Shown: one piece after another, positions 24,343 to 32,783 of the stretch
Numbering within the stretch: the first letter of the stretch is position 1
Layout: each line of letters begins with the position of its first letter
Assembly: GCF_002204795.1 (NCBI RefSeq)
Contig: NZ_NIXO01000027.1
Coordinates: 1 to 64,000, forward strand
DNA: 64,000 nt
Source of the DNA: Pseudomonas sp. K2I15
GTDB lineage: Bacteria > Pseudomonadota > Gammaproteobacteria > Pseudomonadales > Pseudomonadaceae
Direction of reading: 5' to 3'
Program-made: the position numbers and the translations under genes
The notes under the pieces: generated by a model
Told to the model about the DNA's origin: nothing
What the model saw: only the letters and a program-made list of their open reading frames with translations
The model's database searches: none

Positions 24343-26118
24343 TTACTCAGCCTTTGGTGCCTCGCGCAGACGAATATGCAGCTCGCGCAGCGCCTTGGCA
24401 TCCACCACACCCGGTGCTTGCGTCATCACGTCGGCAGCACTTTGGGTTTTCGGGAAGGCAATCACTTCACGGATCGACTGGGCACCGGTCATCAGCATCA
24501 CCAGACGGTCAAGGCCGAAGGCCAGGCCGCCATGGGGTGGTGCGCCGTATTTCAGGGCGTCGAGCAGGAAGCCGAACTTCTCTTGCTGCTCATCTTCGTT
24601 GATACCCAGCAGGCGGAAGACCGATTGCTGCATTTCCTTGCGATGGATACGGATCGAACCGCCACCCAGCTCGGTGCCGTTCAGCACCATGTCGTAGGCA
24701 CGGGACAGAGCGCCAGCCGGGTTGGCTTCGAGCTCTTGCGGCGTGCACTTCGGCGCGGTGAACGGGTGGTGCAGGGCACTGAAGCTGCCGTCGTCGTTCT
24801 CTTCGAACATCGGGAAGTCGACAACCCACATCGGCGCCCACTTGCAGGTCAGCAGGTTCAGGTCGTTGCCGACCTTGATCCGCAGTGCACCCAGTGCTTC
24901 GCTGACGATCTTCGACTTGTCGGCGCCGAAGAACACGATGTCGCCGTCGACCGCGCCAACACGATCAAGGATCACGTTGAGGTTGGCTTCAGGGATGTTC
25001 TTGACGATTGGCGACTGCAGGCCTTCAACGCCCTTGGCGCGCTCGTTGACCTTGATGTACGCCAGGCCCTTGGCACCGTAGATGCCGACGAACTTGGTGT
25101 AGTCGTCGATCTGCTTGCGCGGCATGCTCGCAGCGCCAGGCACGCGCAGTGCGGCAATACGGCATTTCGGGTCGTTGGCCGGGCCGCTGAACACCTTGAA
25201 GTCGACGTCTTTGAGTTGGTCTTCAACGTCAACCAGTTCCAGCGGGTTACGCAGGTCTGGCTTGTCGGAACCGTAACGGCGCATGGCTTCTTCGAAGGTC
25301 ATGTGCGGGAATTCGCCGAATTCCAGGTCCAGCACTTCCTTGAACAGGTTGCGGATCATTTGTTCGGTGATGCCCATGATCTCTTTTTCATCGAGGAAGC
25401 TGGTCTCGATGTCGATCTGGGTGAATTCCGGCTGGCGGTCGGCCCGCAGGTCTTCGTCACGGAAGCATTTGGCGATCTGGTAGTAACGGTCGAAGCCGGC
25501 GACCATCAGCAGTTGCTTGAACAGCTGTGGCGATTGCGGCAACGCGAAGAAGGAACCGGCGTGGGTACGGCTTGGTACCAGGTAGTCGCGGGCGCCTTCC
25601 GGGGTAGCACGGGTCAGGATCGGCGTCTCGACGTCGAGGAAGCCGTTCTCGTCGAGGAAGCGACGGATACTGGTGGTCATGCGCGAACGCAGACGCAGCT
25701 TCTCGGCCATTTCCGGGCGACGCAGGTCGAGGAAGCGATAACGCAGGCGGGTTTCTTCGCCAACGTCAGAGAACTCGTTGAGCGGGAACGGCGGGGTTTC
25801 CGACTCGTTCAGCACTTCCAGTTCGTAACCCAGTACTTCGATCATGCCCGACGCCATGTTGGCGTTGGTGGCACCGGCCGGACGCAGGCGAACCTTGCCG
25901 GTGATCTTCACGACGTACTCGCTGCGCACGCGATCAGCGGCGGCGAAGCTCTCGGCGCGGTCCGGATCGAACACCACCTGGGCCAGACCATCACGATCAC
26001 GGATATCGAGGAAGATCACCCCGCCGTGGTCGCGGCGACGGTGAACCCATCCGCAAAGGGTGATTTCCTGACCTTCCAGGGTCTCGTTCAGTTGGCCGCA
26101 ATAGTGGCTGCGCATCAT
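24343..26118 (-). CDS. aspS: Aspartyl-tRNA synthetase AspS
   Basis: AspS is a class IIb synthetase that charges tRNA-Asp. It has an N-terminal OB-fold anticodon domain (about 1-105, GWVHRRRDHGGVIFLDIRD). Class II motif 1 lies near FLDVETPILTRATPEGARDYLVPSR, motif 2 in CFRDEDLRADRQPEFTQID, and motif 3 in GGLAFGLDRLVMLM. The bacterial GAD insertion domain sits between motifs 2 and 3. The start at ATG 26118 (MMRSHYCGQLN) gives 591 residues, the length known for Pseudomonas. The open frame extends 18 codons further without similarity. In Pseudomonas this enzyme is the non-discriminating type that also charges tRNA-Asn (family knowledge). Confidence 0.98.
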   Translation of the reverse strand: MMRSHYCGQLNETLEGQEITLCGWVHRRRDHGGVIFLDIRDRDGLAQVVFDPDRAESFAAADRVRSEYVVKITGKVRLRPAGATNANMASGMIEVLGYELEVLNESETPPFPLNEFSDVGEETRLRYRFLDLRRPEMAEKLRLRSRMTTSIRRFLDENGFLDVETPILTRATPEGARDYLVPSRTHAGSFFALPQSPQLFKQLLMVAGFDRYYQIAKCFRDEDLRADRQPEFTQIDIETSFLDEKEIMGITEQMIRNLFKEVLDLEFGEFPHMTFEEAMRRYGSDKPDLRNPLELVDVEDQLKDVDFKVFSGPANDPKCRIAALRVPGAASMPRKQIDDYTKFVGIYGAKGLAYIKVNERAKGVEGLQSPIVKNIPEANLNVILDRVGAVDGDIVFFGADKSKIVSEALGALRIKVGNDLNLLTCKWAPMWVVDFPMFEENDDGSFSALHHPFTAPKCTPQELEANPAGALSRAYDMVLNGTELGGGSIRIHRKEMQQSVFRLLGINEDEQQEKFGFLLDALKYGAPPHGGLAFGLDRLVMLMTGAQSIREVIAFPKTQSAADVMTQAPGVVDAKALRELHIRLREAPKAE

Positions 26119-26226
26119 GATAGTGGTTTCGCTTCTCGTAATTCGAAATTCAGTGGAGGCCTGCCTCATCACCGTACAGCTAAGTCAGGTGACGGATAAT
26201 GCAGGAGCCTGCGCGTAGAGTTCAAC

Positions 26227-26448
26227 TCAGTCTGCTTTGTCGCCGCCGGCCAGATTCTTCTTCGAGCCGGTCTTGAAATCGGTCTCGTACCAGCCGTTGC
26301 CACTCAGGCGAAAGCCCGGCATGGACAACATCTTTTTAAGCTCCGGTGCCTGGCAGGCAGGGCAATCGACCAACGGCGCGGCGCTGATCTTTTGAATGGC
26401 TTCCAACTGATGACCACAGGAAGCGCATTGATAGTCGTACATGGGCAT
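26227..26448 (-). CDS. FmdB-family zinc ribbon protein
   Basis: A 73-residue protein begins MPMYDYQCASCGHQLEAIQK and has two CxxC pairs (CASC and CPAC) forming a putative zinc ribbon. Its C-terminal motif FRLSGNGWYETDFKTGSKKN is typical of the FmdB/CxxC_CxxC_SSSS group. The family commonly sits upstream of aspS in gammaproteobacteria, as it does here. Its function is unknown; a role in gene regulation has been proposed for FmdB. Confidence 0.9.
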   Translation of the reverse strand: MPMYDYQCASCGHQLEAIQKISAAPLVDCPACQAPELKKMLSMPGFRLSGNGWYETDFKTGSKKNLAGGDKAD

Positions 26449-26667
26449 GAAGATGTCTCGGCGATCAGATCACGACGTACGCCGCGCCCTGCCCTGACTT
26501 CAACCCGTGGGAAAGTCCCGGCATGCGCAGCAAAGCCCGGGATTATATCTGGTAAATCGAGGCTGTGCAGCCGTAGCGGCGCGCTGCTCTTTATATAGGT
26601 GGCTGCAGCAGGCTCCTGCCAGGCGCCCGACCCGGGGTAACCCCGGGGCTGGCAGCTGGCACAAGGA

Positions 26668-26937
26668 TCATGCCTGGCCCGAGTGGACACCTGGCGCGGT
26701 GATGCGCCCTTTCAATGCATGAACCACGCAAACCACCCTGACCAGCCCGCTGAAGTTCTTTACACCGCCATAACGCAAGTGCACTTCACGGTCCACGTAG
26801 GACAACAGCGCACTGACCGAACAGGTATTGATTTTGGCGATCTCCGTGAGGATATTCCAATAGACCTCTTCGAGCCGCAAACACGTCGAAAAACCATTAA
26901 GCCGAACAGACCGGGACAATGGCCTGGCCAAGTTCAT
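26668..26937 (-). CDS. Ribbon-helix-helix domain protein
   Basis: An 89-residue protein starts at ATG 26937 with ribosome site aaggggt. The stretch SRSVRLNGFSTCLRLEEVYW, followed by a helix and SVSALLSYVDREVHLRYGGVKNFSGLVRV, is the RHH_4 type of DNA-binding domain seen in many Pseudomonas. I infer a small transcription regulator. Its frame is open 38 codons further upstream, but that part lacks similarity and a ribosome site. The following gap to the Dps gene (26938-27234) shows no other gene. Confidence 0.8.
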   Translation of the reverse strand: MNLARPLSRSVRLNGFSTCLRLEEVYWNILTEIAKINTCSVSALLSYVDREVHLRYGGVKNFSGLVRVVCVVHALKGRITAPGVHSGQA

Positions 26938-27234
26938 ATCAAACCCCTTGGTAAAGGGATCGACCTTTATCTTATGCAACCCGCACGTTTCCATAACTCC
27001 ATTACCTGCTCCGCGTGACATACACTTGACACTCCATTGCCTGACGGCCACTCATCAGTGTTCTCGTTGGCCGTTGAGCTATAAAACATCAAGAAGACAA
27101 GTGCAGCCAGAAGACAGGGAGCCGATCGACGTAGGACAAGCCAACGCGCGTATCAGGAAGCTCGCAGGATGAAGGAAATCGCCGGGAAACAGCCACGCGA
27201 GGGGCGTCAGCGCGACGCCCACCCGCCACCGGCA

Positions 27235-27708
27235 TTACTTGTTTTCGAGCAGGGAACGCAACATCCACGCGGTCTTTTCATGCACTTGCATGCGCTGGGT
27301 CAGCAAGTCTGCGGTAGGTTCATCACTGACTTTATCCAACAGCGGGAAGATGCCCCGGGCAGTCCGGGTAACTGCTTCCTGGCCTTCGACCAATTGCTTG
27401 ATCATGTCTTCAGCACTCGGTACACCCTCTTCTTCCTTGATCGAAGAAAGTCGTGCGTACACCGAGTAAGCACCCGGCGCCGGAAAGCCCAGGGCGCGAA
27501 TACGTTCGGCAATTGAATCCACCGCCAGCGCCAGTTCGTTGTACTGCTCTTCAAACATCAAGTGCAGTGTACGGAACATGGGGCCCGTTACGTTCCAATG
27601 GAAGTTATGGGTCTTCAGGTAAAGTACATAGGTATCGGAAAGCAGTCGCGAAAGACCATCAACGATTGATTTACGATCTTCTTCACTGATACCAATATCG
27701 ATTGCCAT
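27235..27708 (-). CDS. dps: Dps-family ferritin-like DNA protection protein
   Basis: Dps forms a 12-subunit cage that oxidises and stores iron and protects DNA under oxidative or starvation stress. The ferroxidase residues appear in THNFHWNVTGPMFRTLHLMFEEQYNE (His, His, Asp/Glu pattern) at about 38-65. 157 residues from ATG 27708, with ribosome site aagggg. The gene is monocistronic. The 428-bp upstream gap is shared with the divergent cold-shock gene. Confidence 0.93.
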   Translation of the reverse strand: MAIDIGISEEDRKSIVDGLSRLLSDTYVLYLKTHNFHWNVTGPMFRTLHLMFEEQYNELALAVDSIAERIRALGFPAPGAYSVYARLSSIKEEEGVPSAEDMIKQLVEGQEAVTRTARGIFPLLDKVSDEPTADLLTQRMQVHEKTAWMLRSLLENK

Positions 27709-28136
27709 GTTTTTCCCCTTCAATTGATAAAAAATTCATTGATCAGGTGCAGCACCACTCTAGCAAGAGTACCGGCCTTGCGCAGCCCGGCTGACCTTCT
27801 CTAGGTGCGGCAAATCGCCCCTTGCCGAGCGCGCCTGCACGGCAGGCTGGGCTTCAGACACTGCAAGAAAAATTACCCAACGCCTGCGAAAAAGCCTGCA
27901 CCTGTCTAGGACAAGCGTTTGCCGCAGAAATGCCGCGCCCCTTGCAACAGCCTGAAATGCTTGATTTGAGTAGCCACAGGCTTTGCTGTTAAATAGGCAG
28001 CGTGTCGCCGCCGTTTTTTCGCGGCAAGCGGCATAGGCTGATACCCGTGTACGTGCCCAACGCCTCCCTTTTGTTCAGAAGCGAACCGTGCCAGTCAGCT
28101 CTTCCTTGTGATCCGTCTTAACGTGAGTTAATCAAA
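27709..28136. other. Divergent intergenic region between dps and the cold-shock fusion gene
   Basis: No gene is seen in these 428 bp. They hold the promoters of both neighbours. A sigma-70 promoter for the plus-strand gene is entered separately (27966-27994). The transcript from it would carry a leader of about 135 bases with a GC-rich hairpin at about 28007-28026 (gccgc...gcggc). A long structured leader is common for cold-shock genes. Confidence 0.5.
27966..27994 (+). promoter_or_regulatory. Putative sigma-70 promoter of the cold-shock fusion gene
   Basis: -35 ttgagt (27966-27971), a 17-bp spacer and -10 ttaaat (27989-27994). Spacing is ideal and each hexamer departs modestly from consensus. 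Confidence 0.5.
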
Positions 28137-28739
28137 ATGTTGAAAATCGTCCACCTGCTAACGGGCGCTGCAGCGTTGCTGCTGTCCTTTATCCCCAGCC
28201 TGCGATCAGAAACCCTGCCTTACCTGCAACAACCTGACGCTCTCTACCTGACCTTCTTTGGTCTTCTTAACCTGACACTGGCTCCAGTCATTCCTTACTG
28301 GAACAAAGGCCCGCGTCATCAACTGCAAAACCTGGTCAGCGCCCTGCTGGTTCTGGCTGTTGTCGTGCAAACCCTCACCCTGCTGGCGCCTATGCCTGAA
28401 GTCGGTGGCCACCCGGCCGTCCTGCTCAGCCTGGCAATAGCACTGGTAGCCATCGTTCTTCATCTGGCCATCAGTTTTTACCGTTCCTCCCCGGCCGCTG
28501 CGTCGCAAAGCTACGACATGACCAACCGGGATACCGGTACCGTGAAGTGGTTCAACACCTCCAAGGGCTTCGGCTTTATTTCCCGGGATTCGGGCGACGA
28601 TATCTTCGTCCACTTCCGGGCGATTCGCGGCGAAGGCCATCGCGTCCTGGTGGAAGGCCAGCGCGTGGAGTTCTCCGTAATGAACCGTGACAAGGGCCTG
28701 CAAGCTGAAGATGTGATCGCCGCGTTGCCGCGTCGCTGA
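28137..28739 (+). CDS. Membrane protein with C-terminal cold-shock domain
   Basis: This 200-residue fusion has four predicted hydrophobic segments (about 4-22, 35-54, 65-85, 94-114) followed by a complete cold-shock domain (132-200). The RNA-binding motifs are KGFGFI (RNP1) and DIFVHF (RNP2), preceded by TGTVKWFNTS. The domain would face the cytoplasm if the four helices form an N-in, C-in bundle. Free Csp proteins bind single-stranded RNA or DNA and melt mRNA structure. Here I infer a membrane-anchored nucleic-acid binder. The gene is single and is followed by a strong terminator. Confidence 0.85.
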   Translation: MLKIVHLLTGAAALLLSFIPSLRSETLPYLQQPDALYLTFFGLLNLTLAPVIPYWNKGPRHQLQNLVSALLVLAVVVQTLTLLAPMPEVGGHPAVLLSLAIALVAIVLHLAISFYRSSPAAASQSYDMTNRDTGTVKWFNTSKGFGFISRDSGDDIFVHFRAIRGEGHRVLVEGQRVEFSVMNRDKGLQAEDVIAALPRR

Positions 28740-28760
28740 TTCCAGCACCCCGAAAAAAGA

Positions 28761-28796
28761 AACCGCGATGCAGCCTGGCTGCATCGCGGTTTTTTT
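28761..28796 (+). terminator. Rho-independent terminator of the cold-shock fusion gene
   Basis: A perfect 14-bp stem (aaccgcgatgcagc / gctgcatcgcggtt, loop ctg) is followed by seven T. It lies 22 bp after the stop. The A run before the stem may also serve slyX from the other side. Confidence 0.92.
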
Positions 28797-28823
28797 ATGC
28801 CTCGGGATTGACTCCCCGCCTCA

Positions 28824-29030
28824 TTAATAATGAGGCGGCGGCGCTTCTTCCTCGGACGACTCGAACTGGCCGCCCATTTCTTCCTGGCGCTTGAGCAACG
28901 CGGTCATCTGCAACTGCAGGCGCTCGACCGCCCGTTGCTGGGTAACCAGGATGTCATTAAGGGTCTCAATGGTGTCGTCCTGAAAGGCCAGGCGGCTTTC
29001 CAGGTCGGTCACGCGGTCTTGAAGGTCCAT
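28824..29030 (-). CDS. slyX: SlyX family protein
   Basis: A 68-residue, mostly coiled-coil protein (LQDRVTDLESRLAFQDDTIETLNDILVTQQ) ends in an acidic, proline-rich tail EEEAPPPHY, both typical of SlyX. Function is unknown in all species. ATG 29030. It starts 3 bases after the HIT gene, so the two are co-transcribed. Confidence 0.9.
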   Translation of the reverse strand: MDLQDRVTDLESRLAFQDDTIETLNDILVTQQRAVERLQLQMTALLKRQEEMGGQFESSEEEAPPPHY

Positions 29031-29033
29031 GGT

Positions 29034-29468
29034 TCAAGCCTCCAGGAACGTGAAGTCGGACGGCAGGATCTCGCGCAGGCGTGCACGAATCACCGTCACT
29101 TGCTCGTCGCTGTATGGCTTCGCCGGATGCTTGCCCCAGACCGGCGCAGGCCAGGCGGCGTCATCGCGCTTGCGCACGATCACATGCACGTGCAGTTGGC
29201 TGACCACATTCCCCAGGGCACCAATATTCATTTTGTCGGCGCCAAACCCTTCATTAAGCAACTGCGCCAGCGCCGTGCTTTCCTGCCACACCCGCTGCTG
29301 GTCGGCGACATCCAGCTGAAACACTTCGCTGATACCGTCTATGCGCGGCACCAGGATGAACCAGGGGTAATTCGAGTCATTGGACAGCAGCAGCCGGCAA
29401 AGGGGGAAATCCCCGATGGGCAAGGTGTCTTGTTGAAGACGTGGATCTAAGGCGAACACAGCAGTCAC
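29034..29468 (-). CDS. HIT family hydrolase/transferase
   Basis: This is a 144-residue histidine-triad protein that acts on nucleotide phosphates. The conserved NVVSQLHVHVIVRKRDD region is present, but the first triad histidine is replaced by Gln (QLHVHV instead of HxHxH), a variant seen in a recognised Pseudomonas subgroup. The C-terminus has PVWGKHPAKPYSDE. Start is GTG 29468. It is first in the pair with slyX. Substrate unknown. Confidence 0.88.
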   Translation of the reverse strand: MTAVFALDPRLQQDTLPIGDFPLCRLLLSNDSNYPWFILVPRIDGISEVFQLDVADQQRVWQESTALAQLLNEGFGADKMNIGALGNVVSQLHVHVIVRKRDDAAWPAPVWGKHPAKPYSDEQVTVIRARLREILPSDFTFLEA

Positions 29469-29820
29469 TCCCGTTCGGCGGGTCAGGTTTCAGGCGCCCA
29501 GCATACCTGCGAATGCCTGGCGCTTCACGGCGAATGCATCAGGCCGAATACGCGCCCAAACAGGACATCACGAAAAAAAGCGCACCATTTCGAGACAGGC
29601 CAATATTTCAGCTACGCTAAATGACCAATGCATCCAAACCCAGTCAAAGTCGGGATGCGGGACACCCTTCAAGAGCTTGAGCCAGACAGCTTGCAAGGCG
29701 TGAAGAGTGACCAGCAGCAAAAATGCCGGCAGGGAACAAATGCACCAAAATGACCCATTTGTGCCTCAAAGGGATCCGCCGACTACCCACCGAACGGGGT
29801 GAACCGGTAACGTTTTGCGC

Positions 29821-29841
29821 TGGTGCAGCTTTTATGCACCA
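29821..29841. promoter_or_regulatory. Perfect inverted repeat, tggtgca-N7-tgcacca
   Basis: Arms at 29821-29827 and 29835-29841 around gcttttat-like sequence. It could be an operator or an RNA hairpin. The orientation is opposite to that of the NtrC consensus (GCACC-N-GGTGC), so I do not assign it to NtrC. Confidence 0.4.
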
Positions 29842-30132
29842 CCGCACAGGAGTACAGCAGGCGCGTCAAGGCCAAACCAAACGGCGTAAAAAGCCCGTGC
29901 TTATGCGGTTTTTACAGGGCATTGACAATTTTCACGAAAAAATCACATTCGGTTACGCATTTGTGCACGCTTGTTGCATTCACACCCCTATGGTCGACAA
30001 CAGCACCGGCAGGAAGCCGGTGTTTCGCGCCAGAAAACAACAGCGGGTCAATGCTTTTCAGGGAAGTGTTAAAACTTTCAAGGGTGACTTTTCCACCCTG
30101 GTTTCAAGGTTTTAAAACAGCATTGAAGTTGT

Positions 30133-30154
30133 CAGTCCGGTTACATTCGGACTG
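30133..30154. promoter_or_regulatory. Perfect inverted repeat upstream of the porin gene
   Basis: cagtccg-gttacatt-cggactg, 189 bp before the porin start. It is a candidate binding site for a dimeric regulator. Confidence 0.4.
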
Positions 30155-30342
30155 TAAATTTGCGACATGGACATAGCAATTTACGACAGGCTCGTAAAGA
30201 AGCTGAAAGGATAGATAGGCAAGTATCGCCAATATTGTCAGCGTGATATAAGTTTGCGCCGACACAAAAAAGAAAGAGCCGCCCAGACAAAAATACAGGT
30301 GGGACGGCAGTACTCTTCCTAAAACCAAAGGAGCAAATCACG

Positions 30343-31614
30343 ATGCGCGTGATGAAGTGGAGCATGATCGCCCTGGCTGTTTCAGCAGGCACCTCGCAGT
30401 TCGCAATCGCGTCCTCCCAGGACGATTCCAAGGGCTTTGTTGAGGACAGTACGTTCAGCATCAACACTCGCCTCATAAACTTTGGTCGCGACTTCCGTAA
30501 CAACGACACCGGCAAAAGCCGCGTCAACGAAACCGGTCTGGGCTTCAACGGCCTGTACCAGTCGGGCTTCACCCAAGGCACCATCGGTGTGGGTGTCGAC
30601 GTGATCGGTCTGCTGGGCGTCAAACTGGACAGCGGCAAGGGTCGTTCCGGTACCGGTCTGTTTCCAACAGGCTCCGACGGTCGCTCTGAAGATGATTACT
30701 CCAAAGGCGGCGGCGCAGTTAAGTTCCGTATTTCCGATACGGTCCTGAAAGTCGGCGACCAGTACACCACTGCACCTGTATTCGCATCCGATGACAGCCG
30801 TCTGCTGCCTGAGCTGCCACAAGGTATCTCGATCACCAGCAACGAGATCAAGGGCCTGAAACTCGAAGGCGGTCACTTCACTTCGAGCGTGGCGCAAGCC
30901 CAGACCTACCGCGACAGCCTGGGCCTGACAAAAACTGACTTTATCGGTGGCGTCTACGCCCTCACTCCAGAAGTCAGCGCCAGCCTGTACTACGCGAAGA
31001 CCGAAGACTACTGGAAAAAAACCTACGCCAACCTGAACTGGACTCACGCGCTTAGCAATGAGCAGTCCCTGGCAGTAGACTTCAACATCTACAGCACCAA
31101 AAGTGATGGTGCTGGCCTGCAACGGGCTGAGAAAGACGGCACCACTAAACTGGATAACCGTGCCTACAGCTTGCAAGGCGCGTACACCATCCAGGCTCAC
31201 ACCTTTACCCTGGCCTACCAGAAGGTTAGCGGTGACGGTGACTACGGTTACGGCGTAGACGGCGGCGGCACGATCTTCCTTGCCAACTCCATCGCTCGTT
31301 CCGACTTTAACGCTGAAGACGAGAAGTCCTTCCAGGCTCGCTACGACCTGAACATGGCGACTTTCGGCGTTCCAGGCCTGAGCTTCATGACTCGCTACGT
31401 TAAAGGTACCGGCGCCAACACCGCTGACACCTCGAACGGTAAAGAGTGGGAACGTGACATCGAAGCCAAGTACGTGATCCAGAGCGGCCCGGCTAAAGAC
31501 CTGAGCCTGCGTGTACGTCAAGCCACTTATCGCTCCAGCGACGGTGTGTACTACGGTTCGGCGTCGATCGACGAACTGCGTCTGATCGCGCAATACCCGC
31601 TGAACATCTTGTAA
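30343..31614 (+). CDS. OprD-family outer-membrane porin
   Basis: This is a substrate-selective 18-strand porin of the OprD family (OprE/OprQ-like branch), usually for carboxylates or basic amino acids. Signal peptide about 1-23 (MRVMKWSMIALAVSAG...AIA). The mature N-terminus SSQDDSKGFVEDSTFSINTR is typical. Diagnostic motifs are QSGFTQGTIGVGVDVIGLLGVKLD, DSRLLPELPQGI and FMTRYVKGTGAN, ending in DELRLIAQYPLNIL. 423 residues, ATG 30343 with ribosome site aaaggag nine bases upstream. The gene is monocistronic between a long regulatory region and a strong terminator. Substrate cannot be determined from sequence. Confidence 0.93.
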   Translation: MRVMKWSMIALAVSAGTSQFAIASSQDDSKGFVEDSTFSINTRLINFGRDFRNNDTGKSRVNETGLGFNGLYQSGFTQGTIGVGVDVIGLLGVKLDSGKGRSGTGLFPTGSDGRSEDDYSKGGGAVKFRISDTVLKVGDQYTTAPVFASDDSRLLPELPQGISITSNEIKGLKLEGGHFTSSVAQAQTYRDSLGLTKTDFIGGVYALTPEVSASLYYAKTEDYWKKTYANLNWTHALSNEQSLAVDFNIYSTKSDGAGLQRAEKDGTTKLDNRAYSLQGAYTIQAHTFTLAYQKVSGDGDYGYGVDGGGTIFLANSIARSDFNAEDEKSFQARYDLNMATFGVPGLSFMTRYVKGTGANTADTSNGKEWERDIEAKYVIQSGPAKDLSLRVRQATYRSSDGVYYGSASIDELRLIAQYPLNIL

Positions 31615-31660
31615 TTGGCAGTTTGATTACAACGATGACTTAGGGCTTCGGCCCTAAACA

Positions 31661-31696
31661 AAAAGCCGCTCACTTGTTCGCAAGTGAGCGGCTTTT
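31661..31696. terminator. Rho-independent terminator of the porin gene
   Basis: A perfect 16-bp stem (aaaagccgctcacttg / caagtgagcggctttt) has a stable ttcg tetraloop, with A and T flanks, so it could act in both directions. A shorter hairpin (tagggcttcggccctaa) precedes it at about 31641-31657. Confidence 0.92.
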
Positions 31697-31804
31697 TCAT
31701 TGCAACTAGATCTCAATACCCGGATAACTAGCAAGCTAACTATCTAGTTTGGTCACCGGATTGAACCTGACCTGATGGCCAAGTTCAATCCGCAAGTCTC
31801 GCTA

Positions 31805-32647
31805 TTACTTTGCAGCACTTTCCTGCATTACCCGAATAACCCGCTGCGGAAACGGGATATCGATCCCCGCGCCTTTCAGACGGTCCCGCGCCAGTTCATT
31901 AAACATGAACACCACATCCCAATAATCCGAAGTCTTGGTCCAGACTCGCAGGGATACGGTGATCGAACTGTCGCCCAGGGTCGAAACTACCGCTGCCGGC
32001 GCCGGATCAGCCAATACGCGCGGGTCCTTGGCCAGTTCCAGCAACACTTCGCGCGCCTTCTGCAAGTCGGCTTCGTAGTCGACACCTACATCAAACACCA
32101 CCTTGCGGGTCGGCTGACGGTTGGTGTTGGTGATAATGCCGTTGGACAGGATGCCGTTAGGCACGATCACGGTCTTGTTGTCGCCGGTACGCAGCACGGT
32201 GTGAAAAATCTGGATGCTGTCGACGGTACCCGAGGTGCCTTGGGCTTCGATCCAGTCACCAATACGGAACGGACGAAACAACAGAATCAGCACGCCACCG
32301 GCAAAGTTCGCCAGGCTGCCTTGCAACGCCAGGCCGATGGCCAGGGTAGCGGCACCAATGGCGGCGACGAACGAGGTGGTTGCCACGCCGATCATCGAGG
32401 CCACGCTGACCATCAGCATGATCTTGAGGGCGATGTTCGCAAGGCTGGTGATGAAGTGCTGCAGCGCCAGGTCCGCGTTACGGATGGCCAGCAAGCGACC
32501 CACGCGGTGGGTCAATACATTGATCAGCCACCAGCCAATGGCCAGGGTAATGACGGCCAGCAGTACCCGGCTGCCGTATTCCATGATCATCGGGATCCAC
32601 GACTGCGAGGTTTTGATCAAGTGATCCATTTCAGCGTTCAAATCCAT
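31805..32647 (-). CDS. mscS: Small-conductance mechanosensitive channel MscS
   Basis: MscS opens under membrane tension to release solutes on hypo-osmotic shock. Three membrane helices occupy about 20-120. The pore-lining third is Gly/Ala-rich (AAIGAATLAIGLALQGSLANFAGGVLILLFRPF). A cytosolic beta domain (GDWIEAQGTSGTVDSIQIFHTVL, NGILSNGIITNTNRQPTRKV) and a C-terminal alpha/beta domain follow. 280 residues, ATG 32647 with aggag upstream. It is preceded by the yajQ terminator, so it is transcribed separately. Confidence 0.95.
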   Translation of the reverse strand: MDLNAEMDHLIKTSQSWIPMIMEYGSRVLLAVITLAIGWWLINVLTHRVGRLLAIRNADLALQHFITSLANIALKIMLMVSVASMIGVATTSFVAAIGAATLAIGLALQGSLANFAGGVLILLFRPFRIGDWIEAQGTSGTVDSIQIFHTVLRTGDNKTVIVPNGILSNGIITNTNRQPTRKVVFDVGVDYEADLQKAREVLLELAKDPRVLADPAPAAVVSTLGDSSITVSLRVWTKTSDYWDVVFMFNELARDRLKGAGIDIPFPQRVIRVMQESAAK

Positions 32648-32690
32648 GTAGCTTCTCCTATGTAGCGGATGTGCGGCGTTATTGACTGCC

Positions 32691-32720
32691 TAAAAACGCA
32701 AATGAGCCCCGCAGGGCTCA
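32691..32720 (-). terminator. Terminator of yajQ
   Basis: On the minus strand, gagccc-tgcg-gggctc is followed by atttgcgttttt. The stem is short but GC-rich. Confidence 0.75.
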
Positions 32721-32783
32721 AATACAGGCACTGGCTCTGGGGCGTGGGACGTCACAAACACCCACAGGTTCCCCAAAAGGCCA

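Larger units (their letters stand above)
29469..30342. other. 874-bp gene-free region upstream of the OprD-family porin
   Basis: I see no convincing gene on either strand, although a 130-codon frame is open at 29723-30115. The stretch is AT-richer than its neighbours and holds several inverted repeats: acaaatg/catttgt (29736-29742, 29756-29762), tggtgca/tgcacca (29821-29841) and cagtccg/cggactg (30133-30154). The porin promoter and operators should lie in the right half. The left half could encode an unrecognised small RNA. Confidence 0.55.

Noticed and set aside
24376..26199. 607-codon open frame antisense to aspS
   Set aside because: Shadow of aspS. Composition is His/Val/Gln-rich without recognisable domains.
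26948..27172. 74-codon plus-strand frame between the RHH gene and dps
   Set aside because: It overlaps the upstream region of the RHH gene on the opposite strand and lacks a ribosome site and any family pattern.
29821..29841. Possible NtrC site
   Set aside because: The arms read TGGTGCA...TGCACCA, the reverse orientation of the NtrC dyad, and no sigma-54 promoter follows.
29723..30115. 130-codon plus-strand frame in the gap before the porin gene
   Set aside because: No ribosome site or recognisable domain. Composition (many Cys, Gln and Arg) is unlike the neighbouring genes.
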